A stretch of 64,000 nucleotides of DNA from Fratercula arctica (taxonomy: Eukaryota; Chordata; Aves; Charadriiformes; Alcidae). The notes beneath the pieces were generated by a model that did not search any database, was not told where the DNA came from, and saw only the letters and a list, made by a program, of their open reading frames with translations. Numbering within the stretch: the first letter of the stretch is position 1; every line of letters starts with the position of its first letter. A program made the position numbers and the translations under genes. The DNA is taken from assembly GCA_947846985.1 (NCBI GenBank), contig CANTUZ010000005.1, positions 1,550,001 through 1,614,000 of the forward strand, given 5' to 3'. This document shows positions 28,973 through 40,545 of the stretch, piece by piece.

Positions 28973-29637
28973 CCCCGACGGCCGCCCGCCGCTGCCGGGT
29001 GTCTTGGAGGGCGGCGGGGGTCGGTGGGCGACACCACCTCCTCCCCCCACCCCCCGCCGGTTGTCCCCGCCGCTCCTCAACCCCACTCGGACCCCCGGAG
29101 AACGGCAATTCCGACGCCAGTACCGGTTCGGCTGCGCAGGCCCCACCGCGGCCTGCCCTGACCCGGCCACCCCCCGCCGCCGCTCGCCGTGATGACGTCC
29201 GAGCGTGCCAACGTCACCGCGCCGCCGCGCCCCTCCCGTCGCCGTGGAGACGCACGGCGTCGGCTCCGCCCCTTCCCCCCCTCCCTCAGGGAGTGACGGG
29301 GGGAAACCGGGAGGGGGGCTCCGCCGCTGCCCCCCCCCCCACCACCACACCCGGTACCGGGCCCGGCGGCCTCCCCCCGCTGCCCCCCTGCGGAGGTGAG
29401 GGGACAGCGGGGGGTGGGCCGGGTCCCCGCAGGGCTTGCTGGGGGTCCCCGGGAAAAAAAGGCCTTAAAACGTGAAAATGTCCAGCGGTGAGCGACGGGC
29501 TCCGGTCTGGTGGCGCCTTAAAAACGGTCGGGGGAAAAAAAAAATGGTTATTCAAAACAAATAACGTGAGGGCATCTGCTGGTCACCTCCTCGGCGGGTT
29601 AAATACGGGGCGTGGGAGCATCGGTGCCCCGTAAAAA
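28973..29637. promoter_or_regulatory. CpG-rich upstream region of CDK2AP2
   Basis: 28973-29420 is very GC- and CpG-rich without a TATA box, as expected for the CDK2AP2 promoter. GTCGCCGTGGAGAC near 29236 is another X-box-like palindrome. 29420-29637 is transitional, with no feature seen. Confidence 0.4.
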
Positions 29638-30040
29638 GGAAAAAAAAAAAAAAAAAAAAAAAAAAGGCTGGGGGAAAAAAAAAAAAGGAAAAATAAGGAA
29701 AAACAAAAAAAAGGCAGAAAAAAAGAAAAAAGGCAGAAAAAGTAGAAGAAAAAAGGCAAAAGGCAAAAGAAAAAAGGCAAAAGGCAAAAGAAGAAAAGGC
29801 AAAAAAAGGAAAAAAAAAAAAACAGGCCAAAGAATAAAAGGCAAAAGAAAAACGGCAAAAGGCAAAAGAAAAAAGGCAAAACAAAAAGGAAAAAAGGTAA
29901 AAAATAAAAAAAAAAAAAAAAAAGAAAAAGAAAACAGGCCAAAGAATAAAAGGCAAACGAAAAAAAGGCAAAAAAAAAAAAAAAAGGGGCAAAAAAAAAA
30001 GAGAAAAATGGCAAAAAAAAAAGGCAAAAAAAGCACACAA
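29638..30040. repeat. A-rich simple repeat, AAAAGGCAAAAG-type
   Basis: About 400 bp of almost pure purine plus C on the plus strand begins with an A run of about 25. It continues as irregular units such as AAAAAAGGCAAAAGGC. It is open on both strands only by composition (Lys-rich on plus, Phe-rich on minus) and codes for nothing. It may be the expanded tail of an old retroposon, but no body of one was recognised. Confidence 0.9.
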
Positions 30041-31260
30041 GCTCCAGTGTATACTAAAGGTTTAAGTTGGGAATTGCACGCTACCTGTTCCAGAAAGCAG
30101 AACAAAAAAGGAACTCGTATTTTAAGTGTCCTTCTGTATAGCGATCAGCCGACTAAAAATTACTCCTCGCTATTGAGTTACGAAACTCTGAGGAAACGAG
30201 GTTAACGCAGCCGGCTGGGAGGGACTCGCGTGAGGATCAGTAAAATCGAGATGGTCTGGTTTGGGTTTAGTTTGGGTTTGGTTTTTTTTAAATGTATTTA
30301 ATACTTAAGATTTTCCCTTTGGAGTCGCTGGAGGTTAAGTCGCTGGTCACAAATATATTTCTACTTGTTTCTAAGCAAATCGAAAAGAAATTTCAAACGA
30401 TTTGCCCTTTATAAACAGGTGAGAGGCCTGACTGCGGGCTGGAAGAGCGGAGCAGATTGTTATAACTCTTTAAGGCAAGGTAAACGTATTTTTTGTTTAG
30501 GAAGACTCAATTAAATACCTGCCCATCAAACGGTAATTTCCCAAATTTAAAACTAATATTTACCATCATCAAAATTATCACTAATCAGCGAACAGAGACG
30601 TGGCGGAGAAGGAACGGAGAAGGGCGGCGAGCGCATTCTCTTTAAGCTCAACGCAAGGACAAAGAAAAATCCGTAGGGAGAGTTTTTCATTTCAAAAGGG
30701 ATGGAAAGATGGAAAAGATGGAAAGAAAGATGGAAAAAGCGATTTTCAAACGGCTTTGTGGAACTGCTCCGCGCCGGTACCTGCTTCTTCATCGGTGATT
30801 TAAAATACTCAGTGGGTAGACGATAAAAGTAATCAAAGGTTGCCTTGAACAGAGCTCAGATCCACTAATAGAGAACTCCCAAACTTTATTCCCCATAGAA
30901 AATACCCACTGACTCGAAAACCAGCATCCTACGACTTGCACCAAATTCCTTGTTTTATCCGTGGGCAAAATTCACCTGTAAGGGGCGCAAAGCCTGTCTA
31001 GCGTGGAATCAGCCCGGATTTTCAAACGTTTTCCAAATTAGTGACTTTTGCCTATCTGGTTTTACCTTATTTTTCACTTCAAGTGGGAGATGAAGCGGAT
31101 TCTATTGAAACCAAAGGACAAACCACAGTCTGCCAAGAGAGTTTTTCATTTCCAAAGGGCAAAGATTGAAAAAAAAACCTATAATAAATTTGTTCGGACG
31201 CCCCGTAAACTGGGAAGCAGAGGATTTCCTTCACTCGGAGGACGCAAAAACTACCCAGCG
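30041..31260. other. AT-rich, gene-free block
   Basis: About 1.2 kb of AT-rich DNA stands out in this GC-rich window. A similar string, GAGAGTTTTTCATTTC, occurs at about 30680 and 31138, so part may be an internal duplication or an old repeat. No ORF, RNA gene or known transposon was recognised. Confidence 0.5.
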
Positions 31261-31274
31261 GAGAACGGTAACGC

Positions 31275-31280
31275 TTTATT
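31275..31280 (-). terminator. CABP2: Poly(A) signal of CABP2
   Basis: AATAAA on the minus strand, about 540 bp after the CABP2 stop codon. Confidence 0.5.
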
Positions 31281-31820
31281 CCCGGTTTCTTTCCCCAAGG
31301 GTGTCCCAACCGGAGCCCTGAGGAGTATTCCCTGTGCCGGGGGCCGTCCAGAGCCACGCCGGGCAGGATGGAGCAGGGTCTGGGGTAGGTCTGAGCTCAC
31401 ACCGTGGTGACGGGGGACACCGGAGGGACTCTGCATTGGATATGGGGGGTCAGAATGGAGGCAGGAGGGACGAGCCAGCAGGGCTGGAGGGCAGGGGAGC
31501 GGCGCGTTGGGAATTTTGGGGTGGGAAGAGGGATGCTGCAGAGTGGGGAGAAGGAGATAGCGGAGATCAGGGTGATCCCAGCCAATGTCTGCGCCAAAAA
31601 GGGGCCCAGCGTTGGCCCCCAGCACCCCCACGCCGTGGTTGGACCTCGGCAGCCGATGGTCTGAGCGCCTCCGAGGGCCTCATCCAGGGCTTGGGCACTG
31701 GCGTTGTGCCGGTACAGCCACAACCGCGGCCACCGGGAGCCGGGCGTCTCCTCCGCGGCCCCCTCTCCTCTCGGTAAGGCACAACGGGGGGCTCGGGTCC
31801 CGTCTTGGCACGCGCCGCCC

Positions 31821-32997
31821 TCAGCGCGACATCATCCGTACGAACTCTGCCACAGGGAGAATACAGAAGGAACATCCCAAATATTCCCAGGGGAACGTTC
31901 CCAGTCCCCCCCTTCCCCGTAGGTCCCCTACCTTCGAAGTCCACCAGGCCGTCCCCATTGAGATCCACGTCCTTGAGGATCTCGTCCACCTCCCGGTAGT
32001 TGAGCTGCTGCCCCAGCAGCTTGCGCATGGCCTCCCGCAGCTCCGCCACGCTGATCTGCCCGTCCCCATTGGTGTCGAACTGCACGACGGCAAGCCCCCA
32101 TTGGCGAAAGCCGCCCCTCGGCCATGGCTGTCCCCCCCCCAACCAAGACCCCGTCCCCTCACCTCGCGGAAGGCGTCACGGAGCTCCTTGATCCCGATCA
32201 TGTCCGCCGTCTCCGCCAGCATCTTAGGGCCCATCAGCTCCACGAAATCGTCAAAATCCACCTTCCCCCCGGCTGTGGCAGAAGCGGGGTGTCACTGGGG
32301 GTGGGGATGGCTGGGGTCATGTACCCCCCCAGGTGCCCCACCACGTACTGATCTGCTGGGACAGCTCGATGAGCTCCATCTCAGTGGGCATGTAGCCCAT
32401 GGTCCTCATGCACTCGCCCAGGTCCTTGTAGCTGATGTAGCCATCATGGTCCTTGTCGAACTCCCGGAAGGCCTGCTTCAGCTCTGGGGACAGCGCAGTG
32501 ACACCCCCGTGCGCCCCCGCAGCCCCCAACTGGGGCAACGACCACCCCCCCACCCCCCAGCCCTGCCTCCACACCTCACCTTCGATCTCTTCGGGCCGCA
32601 GCTCTCGGTCCTGGGAAAGAGAAAGCGGGAAGAGCCAAAGGAGGGGGGGTCTTTCTCCCATGGTTCCCCCCCTCCCCCCATAAATCCCGCGGCGGCGCGG
32701 TGCCCCGGTGCGCTGGGCACGTACCAGCTGGGTGATGGCGATGCTCTGCCGCAGGAAGATGCAGGCCGGCCCCACCAGCCCCTGCAGCACGGAGTAGCTC
32801 TGCAACGGGGGGGTCTGCGTCGCCTCCCCCGCCTCCTTGGGGTCCCCAGGGACCGGGGGGCTGGTGTGCGGCTTCCCATCCTGCAGGCAGAGCCGGGCGT
32901 CAGTGGCCGGGGGCAGGGGTCTCCTGCCACCCCCCCAGGTGAAGGCCAGCCTTACCTTGGGGAGCCTCCGCTCAGGGGTCTTGGTGCAGTTGCCCAT
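31821..32997 (-). CDS. CABP2: CABP2, neuronal calcium-binding protein 2
   Basis: The exons are 32956-32997 ([14 protein letters not shown]), 32725-32880, 32580-32610, 32349-32483, 32163-32272, 31932-32079 and 31821-31846 (EFVRMMSR). The MGNC start is a likely N-myristoylation signal. EF-hand 1 ([12 protein letters not shown]), EF3 ([12 protein letters not shown]) and EF4 ([13 protein letters not shown]) have intact calcium ligands, while EF2 (around [15 protein letters not shown]) is degenerate, as is characteristic of CaBPs. [20 protein letters not shown] before the EF-hands separates CABP2 from calmodulin and matches the long CABP family N-terminus. The protein regulates Cav1.3 channels in inner hair cells and retina. 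An upstream alternative first exon was not established. Confidence 0.94.
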
Positions 32998-33850
32998 GGC
33001 TGGGCATGCCTGGCCCCGGGGGGGCTGCGATGGTGGCCGTGGCTGCGCAGGGATTTGAGGTTTTTATGGAATATCTGAGGATATGCAGGGCAGGCGCGGG
33101 GGGGGGAGTGGCGGGGGGGGGGGGGGGGGGACACGCCGCACCCGCGCATTAATCCTCCGGATTATTCCCTGCTCGGCCGCCTTGCTCCAGATGTGGGGAG
33201 CCACCCAGCTGTTCCCCCGGCCCCCCAGCCTCCCCGCTGCCCGCCGGCCCTGCTGTACCCCGGTTACCTGCCCGAAAGTGGGGGGCAGCTGGGGGTCCGG
33301 CTCCTCGGTGGCCCACTGACGCTCTGGGGGTGACGCGCCGCCATGGCTGGACCGACTCACCGGAGCGCCCAGCTGCCCCCCGAGCCGCGGGGCTGGGCAG
33401 TGGCGGCGGCCGCCCTGCTTACCAGGGCCATGGGAGCGGGAGCCTCCCCGGTAGCTGGGGGACGCGGGGCTGCTGGTGCCCCGCCGCTGCGGCCTGCGGA
33501 AGAGGAAGAACATGCCGCTTGCTGCCCCGTCCAGCCGCTGGCCACCGGCTCCCGTTCCCTCTTCCCACCCCCGGGACCAGGAAACCGTATCTCCCGGGGT
33601 CGCTCCCTCGCCCGGACGAGGCCACCGGTGGGGAGGGAATGTGGCCCCAACTGGGGGAGAGCGGGACCGGCCGAGGGGCCCGTGGCGGAGCGGCGCGGCG
33701 CGGCCCCCCCGGGGCGCTGGGGGGGGGGTCGGAGCGGGGCGCCCCGGGGGGCGGCGGCGGGGGGGGACCCGGGGGCTCCGGTTACAGCCGCCGAAACCCG
33801 ACCCGCGCCCGGGAACGGGGCACGTGGCGGCGCGGGCGCGGCGCCAGCCT
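32998..33850. other. CABP2-NDUFV1 divergent intergenic region
   Basis: No gene was recognised. It contains a G run of about 20 near 33113-33131 and increasingly CpG-rich sequence from 33650. Open frames are compositional. CCATGGCCCTG followed by GTAAGC on the minus strand near 33427-33437 could be a small upstream CABP2 exon, but nothing else supports it. GSTP1, which sits near here in human, was not seen. Confidence 0.4.
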
Positions 33851-33976
33851 GGCCACGCCCCTCGTGGAGAGGCCACGCCCCCTTGTTCTGTGGCCACGCC
33901 TCCCTGTCCTGTGGCCACGCCTCCCTGCCCTGTGGCCACGCCTCCCTGTCCTGTGGCCACGCCTCCCCGCTGGCGG
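33851..33976. repeat. 21-bp minisatellite, six copies, upstream of NDUFV1
   Basis: GGCCACGCC begins at 33851, 33871, 33892, 33913, 33934 and 33955, each followed by TCCCTGTCCTGT or close variants. The period is 20-21 bp. The array ends 125 bp before the NDUFV1 start codon, inside its CpG-rich promoter. CCACGCC is a KLF/Sp-type box, so the array multiplies a possible activator site. Confidence 0.95.
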
Positions 33977-34101
33977 GCGTCACACCGCTGCGCCGGGACG
34001 CCGGCGCTCGCTGCTGACGTCAACGTCGACGCGACGCTGCGGGGGCGCCTGAAGGTGACGGTGGTCCCGGTGCCGGTCCCGGTGCCGGTGCCCGCCCCGC
34101 C

Positions 34102-36275
<2,174 letters not shown>

Positions 36276-36357
36276 GGAGCCAGCGGTGGAGCGAGGGCAG
36301 CCGTTTCCTGCCCGGGGGGGGGCACTTCTCGGGGCGGGGGGGGGTGAGGGGGTCCTC

Positions 36358-36363
36358 AATAAA
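36358..36363 (+). terminator. NDUFV1: Poly(A) signal of NDUFV1
   Basis: AATAAA lies 83 bp after the TAA stop. Confidence 0.85.
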
Positions 36364-36929
36364 AGGCTGCTGTGCTCACAGGTGCCTCTCTGTGCTGGAG
36401 GGGGCAGGAGTGTGGGCTGTGGGTGTGAAATGGACTCGGGGGGGGGGGGGGCTCTGGGCCCCGGCCCCTGGAGCGGGGGCCCCCCAGGGCTTGGGGGGAT
36501 CCCCAGGGATTTGGGCATCGGGCAGCCAGGGATCTGGGTGCCTCCGGAGGAGAGAGCCTGGTTTTCCGTGAGCCTCCATGTCCCCTCTCCAGGGCTGGGC
36601 GATTGTGGGGCAGCACTAAGCAGCCGGGGCATTACACGGCCACACCTCCCTCCCTGGGGACAGTGGGGAGAAGGGCGGGGGGGGACAGCTGTCATGTCCC
36701 CCCCACCCTGAGGACCAGCCACACAGTGTGACTTGTCAGCTGTGGCACAAGTGCTTCAAAAACATGGCTGCTTTTTTTTTTTTTTTTTTAATAAAATCAC
36801 AGTGTGTGACACCAGCTGTCGCAGGGGGGACAACGCCGTCTCCCCGCAGCAGCACTGATGGTGGGGGGGGGGGGGGTCTGTACCCCCCACTCCACCAAAA
36901 CTCCTCCCCAGCACCCAGGAGTGGCCCCG
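36364..36929. other. Intergenic and NUDT8 3' UTR
   Basis: A T run of about 20 at 36771-36790 is followed by AATAAAATC; on the minus strand this gives ATTAAA, a plausible poly(A) signal for NUDT8. No gene was seen. Confidence 0.4.
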
Positions 36930-38367
36930 TCAGGCCGAGCCCGCCTTGGGCCGTGGCGGGGGGCTGCGGGCCGGCACGTGGGCCTTCCTGTGGTAGCGTC
37001 CGGGGGCCAGCAGCTCCAGGGTGAGCTCGGTGACGATGGCCGTCAGCCCCCACACCTTGTGGGGGCCATTGAGGAAGACGGGCAGGGTGTAGCTGTAGCC
37101 CCCGGCGGTGCGGAAATGGGTGTAGCCCTGGTTCTCCTCCCGCAAGAGGTGATCCAGGGGCAGGGTGAAGACCTCCTCCACCTATGGCACGGGTGACGAG
37201 GGGGTGGCTGTGGTGTCACCGGGGATGGGGGTGCTCATCCCCAAGCAGGGGACATGGCTGGTGCTGGGGGGGTTGTCACCCACCTCGTCGGGGTTGGGGG
37301 TCAGCGTCAGGTCTTCCAGGGGCCCCAGGTTGGCCACAACCGGAGCCACCATCTGTCCCTGCTGGAAGGTGTGTCAGCAAGGGATGGGGGTGACAACACT
37401 CTCCCTCTTCCCAAATTGCCACCTGCTCGGCTTGTCCCCCCCTGTGCCCGTCCCCAGACACCCTGCAGCCCACCCTGTCACCTGTCCTGTGTCACCCAAC
37501 ACCCCCCACCCCCCCCCCGCCTGCAGCTGGTGCCTCGTGTCCCTGTCACCCTCAGACCCCTGTCACCCATGTCCCTGCCACCCTCCCCTCATGGCTTTGT
37601 CACCCCATGTCCTTGTCACCCTGTGTCCTTGGGTCCTTGGTCACCCCATAGCCTTGTCACCCCTGTCCTCACATCCTTGGTCACCCAATATCCTTGTCAC
37701 CCCATGTCCCCAGTCATCCCATATCCTTGTCCCCCTGTGTCCTCGGTCACCCCATATCCTTGTCACCCCATGCCCTCACCTCCTTGTTCACCCCATGTCC
37801 TTGTCCCCCTCTGTCCTCGGTGTCCCCAGCCACTCCGTGCCCCCAAACACCCTCTGCCGACCCCCATCCCGTGTCCCGGTGTCCTTGTCCCCCGCGTCCC
37901 CGTTACCCGGTCGGGCAGCAGCCGCAGCTGTCCCCAGACGCTGGGTGCTCCCAGCGCCAGCCCCAGCTCCTCCCGCGTCTCCCGCAGCGCCGTGGCCACC
38001 GCGTCGCCGTCCGCCGGGTCCCGCCTCCCCCCGGGGAAACTGTTGAAAAAGAGTCGAAGGGGGGGGGGGGGGGGGGGGCGCGGGTGCCGTTCAGCGCCGG
38101 GCCGCCCCCGCTCCCCGCTCCCCGGTACCTGACGTCGCCGCTGTGGGGGCCGCCCAGGCGGCGGGAGCGGAGGGTGAAGAGCAGCGCGGGGCGGCCGCGT
38201 ACCGAGCACAGCGGCACCAGCACCGCCGCCGCCGCCGCCGCCCCCCCGCGCCTCCCCCCCGCCGCCGCCGCCGCCGCCAGCCGCGCCCGGCACCGCCGCT
38301 CGCTCCCGCTGCTCAGGAACCCCCCGCCGCCGCCGCCGTCGCCGTCGTCCGCACCCGCCTCCGCCAT
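36930..38367 (-). CDS. NUDT8: NUDT8, mitochondrial Nudix hydrolase
   Basis: Four exons, 38129-38367, 37917-38039, 37284-37358 and 36930-37181, encode about 229 residues, close to the family length. Exon 1 starts MAEAGADDGDGGGGGGFLSS and is full of GCC/GGC codons (two poly-Ala runs). Exon 2 carries the Nudix box in the variant used by NUDT7/NUDT8: GGRRDPADGD, then REXREELGL. The last exon contains FRTAGGYSYTLPVFLNGPHKVWGLTAIV, shared with CoA diphosphatases. The protein is expected to hydrolyse CoA or acyl-CoA in mitochondria; here the N-terminus is acidic/Gly-rich rather than a clear presequence. Intron 1 has a long G run, and intron 2 a minisatellite. Confidence 0.93.
37470..37905. repeat. 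GTCACCCCATGTCCTT-type minisatellite in NUDT8 intron 2
   Basis: Irregular repeats of GTCACCCCATGTCCTT, CTGTGTCCTTGG and ATATCCTTGTCACCC fill about 430 bp between the NUDT8 exons at 37284-37358 and 37917-38039. Unit length varies at about 16-40 bp. Confidence 0.8.
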
Positions 38368-38494
38368 GGTGCCGCCACGAGAGGGAGGGACCGACCCACC
38401 GGCCGCCCCCGGCACCGCCCCCCCGGGCCCGCCCCCCGGGCAACCGCGGCGCCACGGGAGTTCGCCAGCGGCGGGGGAACGGCCCCAATGGGCG

Positions 38495-39720
38495 TGCGAG
38501 CCCCCCCCCCCCCCCCCGCGCAGGGTGTACGATCCCCAGGACCGGGCGTGCGATACCCCTCCCCCAGCTGCAAACCGTGTTACCGGGTCTGCGACCCCAC
38601 TGTGGGGTGTGAGACCCCCCCCTCCAGCTGCACAACCGTGTTCCGGGGTGTGCGACCCCACTGTGGGGTGTGAGACACCCCCCCCTCCAGCTGCACAACC
38701 CTGTCACCGCGTGTGTGACCCCCCTGTGGGGTGTGAGACACCCCCCCCTCCAGCTGCACAACCCTGTCACCGGGTGTGCGACCCCCCTGTGGGGTGTGAG
38801 ACACCCCCCCCTCCAGCTGCACAACCCTGTCACCGGGTGTGCGACGCCCCTGTGGGGTGTGAGACACCCCCCCCTCCAGCTGCACAACCGTGTTACCAGG
38901 TGTGCGACCCCCCTGTGGGGTGTGAGACCCCCCCCCTCCAGCTGCACAACCCTGTCACCGGGTGTGCGACCCCACTGTGGGGTGTGAGACACCCCCCCCT
39001 CCAGCTGCACAACCCTGTCACCGGGTGTGCGACGCCCCTGTGGGGTGTGAGACACCCCCCCCTCCAGCTGCACAACCGTGTTACCAGGTGTGCGACCCCA
39101 CTGTGGGGTGTGAGACACCCCCCCTCCAGCTGCACAACCCTGTCACCGGGTGTGCGACCCCACTGTGGGGTGTGAGACCCCCCCCTCCAGCTGCACAACC
39201 CTGTCACCGGGTGTGCGACCCCACTGTGGGGTGTGAGACACCCCCCCCTCCAGCTGCACAACCCTGTCACCGGGTGTGCGACCCCCCAGCAGTGTGTGCG
39301 ACCCCCCTCCCAGCTGGACAACCGTATCACTGGGGGTGCAACCCCTCCCCCCCACAGGGTATGCAACCCCCAAGACCGGGTGTGAGACACCCCCCCCCTC
39401 TGCAGCTGCACAACCCTGTCACCGGGGGTGTGACCTCCAAGACAGGGTGTGCAACGCCACTGCCGGATGTAAGATCCCCTTGCCGGGGGTGTGACCCCCC
39501 CTGCAGCTGTACAACCCTGTCACCAGGTGTGCGACCTCCCCCTCCAGCTGCGCAACCATCACCAGGTGTACAACCCCCCCCTCCAGCTTCACAACCCCCT
39601 CACCCGGTTTGCAACCCCCTGGATGGGGTGTAGAACCCTCTGACGGGGTGTGCAACGCCCCCCCTCCAGCTGCAAAACCCCCCTAAGGGGGTATAGAACC
39701 CCCCGCTGAGTGTGCAGCCC
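38495..39720. repeat. 63-bp minisatellite upstream of NUDT8
   Basis: CCAGCTGCACAACC recurs at 38624, 38687, 38750, 38813 and 38876, then at 62-63 bp steps (38938, 39001, 39064, 39126, 39188, 39251). More decayed copies continue to about 39700. Each unit has CTGTCACCGGGTGTGCGAC, CCCTGTGGGGTGTGAGA and a C-rich run. The period is 21 codons, so both strands stay open for long distances, but no start, splice signal or conserved protein supports coding. The array starts about 130 bp before the NUDT8 ATG. Confidence 0.95.
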
Positions 39721-40545
39721 CCCCCCCCCATCACCCTCTTTTCCACCACCAGCTCAGTGTGTCCCCCCCTTATCGGGGAGCACCACCAGCAGGACCGACC
39801 TGATCCGATGCAGGGAGGGGAAACTGAGGCACAGGAGCGGAGGCCTCGGGGCAGTGCTCTCCTCCCGGGGCGCTGCCCCCACCCACCCTTGCTGCCCCTC
39901 AATTATCCCCCGCCACTAACGAGTGTCCCCTGACACCACCCAGGCTGGGGGCAGCCCCTGGGGTGCTTGCGGCCATCGGTCCCCAAGAGCGTGTGACACT
40001 TGTACAGCCAGTCTGGAACAGGCGGTGACGTGGAAGGGGGTGAGGGTTCCACACGCCGTTATCTCACGGGGGAATTTTCTCTGTCGAAACAGCCTTGACC
40101 GGGTCCAAGGCCGGGAAAAGGCTCCCAGGGAGGCAGCGGGAGCGGGATTGCTGCCGGAGGGTTTACCGGGCAGCCTCAGCTTCCAGGCTAAAGACAAGAC
40201 ACAGGTGCCATTCCCCCTGGGGACAGGACAGAGAGGATGGCATCTCATGGGACCGATCCAGTGCCCGGCCCGGCCGACTGGGTCAGTTTGGGCGTCAGGC
40301 TGACAAAAAGGGATCAAGTGAGGAATAGGGAACAACAGGGCCAGTGCCCCGGTGCTTGGATCAGGGAGGGAACGCCGGAGACGGGCCAGCCCCGCTCCCC
40401 AGGCAGCCCCCGGCCCCACGACAGACACTCTCACGCGTCCACCTTCATCTCTCAGCATGAAATGATTTTAAAAAACTGTATAGAAATCACCACTCTCATA
40501 ATTCTTTGTCTTCAGAGCCCGGCACCGGCTTCTACCATTCCAGCT
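39721..40545. other. Intergenic between NUDT8 and MTCH2, with MTCH2 3' UTR
   Basis: No gene or repeat was recognised at 39721-40440. From 40440 to 40545 the sequence is AT-richer and presumably the MTCH2 3' UTR; ATTTTAAAAAAC near 40463 is the only AT-rich candidate 3' end and no canonical minus-strand AATAAA was found. Confidence 0.4.

Noticed and set aside
29612..30205. Lys-rich open frame and its Phe-rich antisense
   Set aside because: It is produced by the A-rich simple repeat.
30809..30912. TCAGTGGGTA and its reverse complement 84 bp apart
   Set aside because: Ten-base arms with a long loop in AT-rich DNA are expected by chance often enough, and nothing else supports a terminal inverted repeat element.
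32998..34101. GSTP1 expected between CABP2 and NDUFV1 from human order
   Set aside because: No glutathione transferase exon was recognised on either strand.
37694..39175. 493-codon plus-strand and 451-codon minus-strand frames
   Set aside because: They run through the NUDT8 exon and the 63-bp array in wrong frames; openness follows from the 21-codon period.
38495..39720. CRISPR-like regularly spaced repeat
   Set aside because: The whole unit repeats; there are no unique spacers and the host is a vertebrate.
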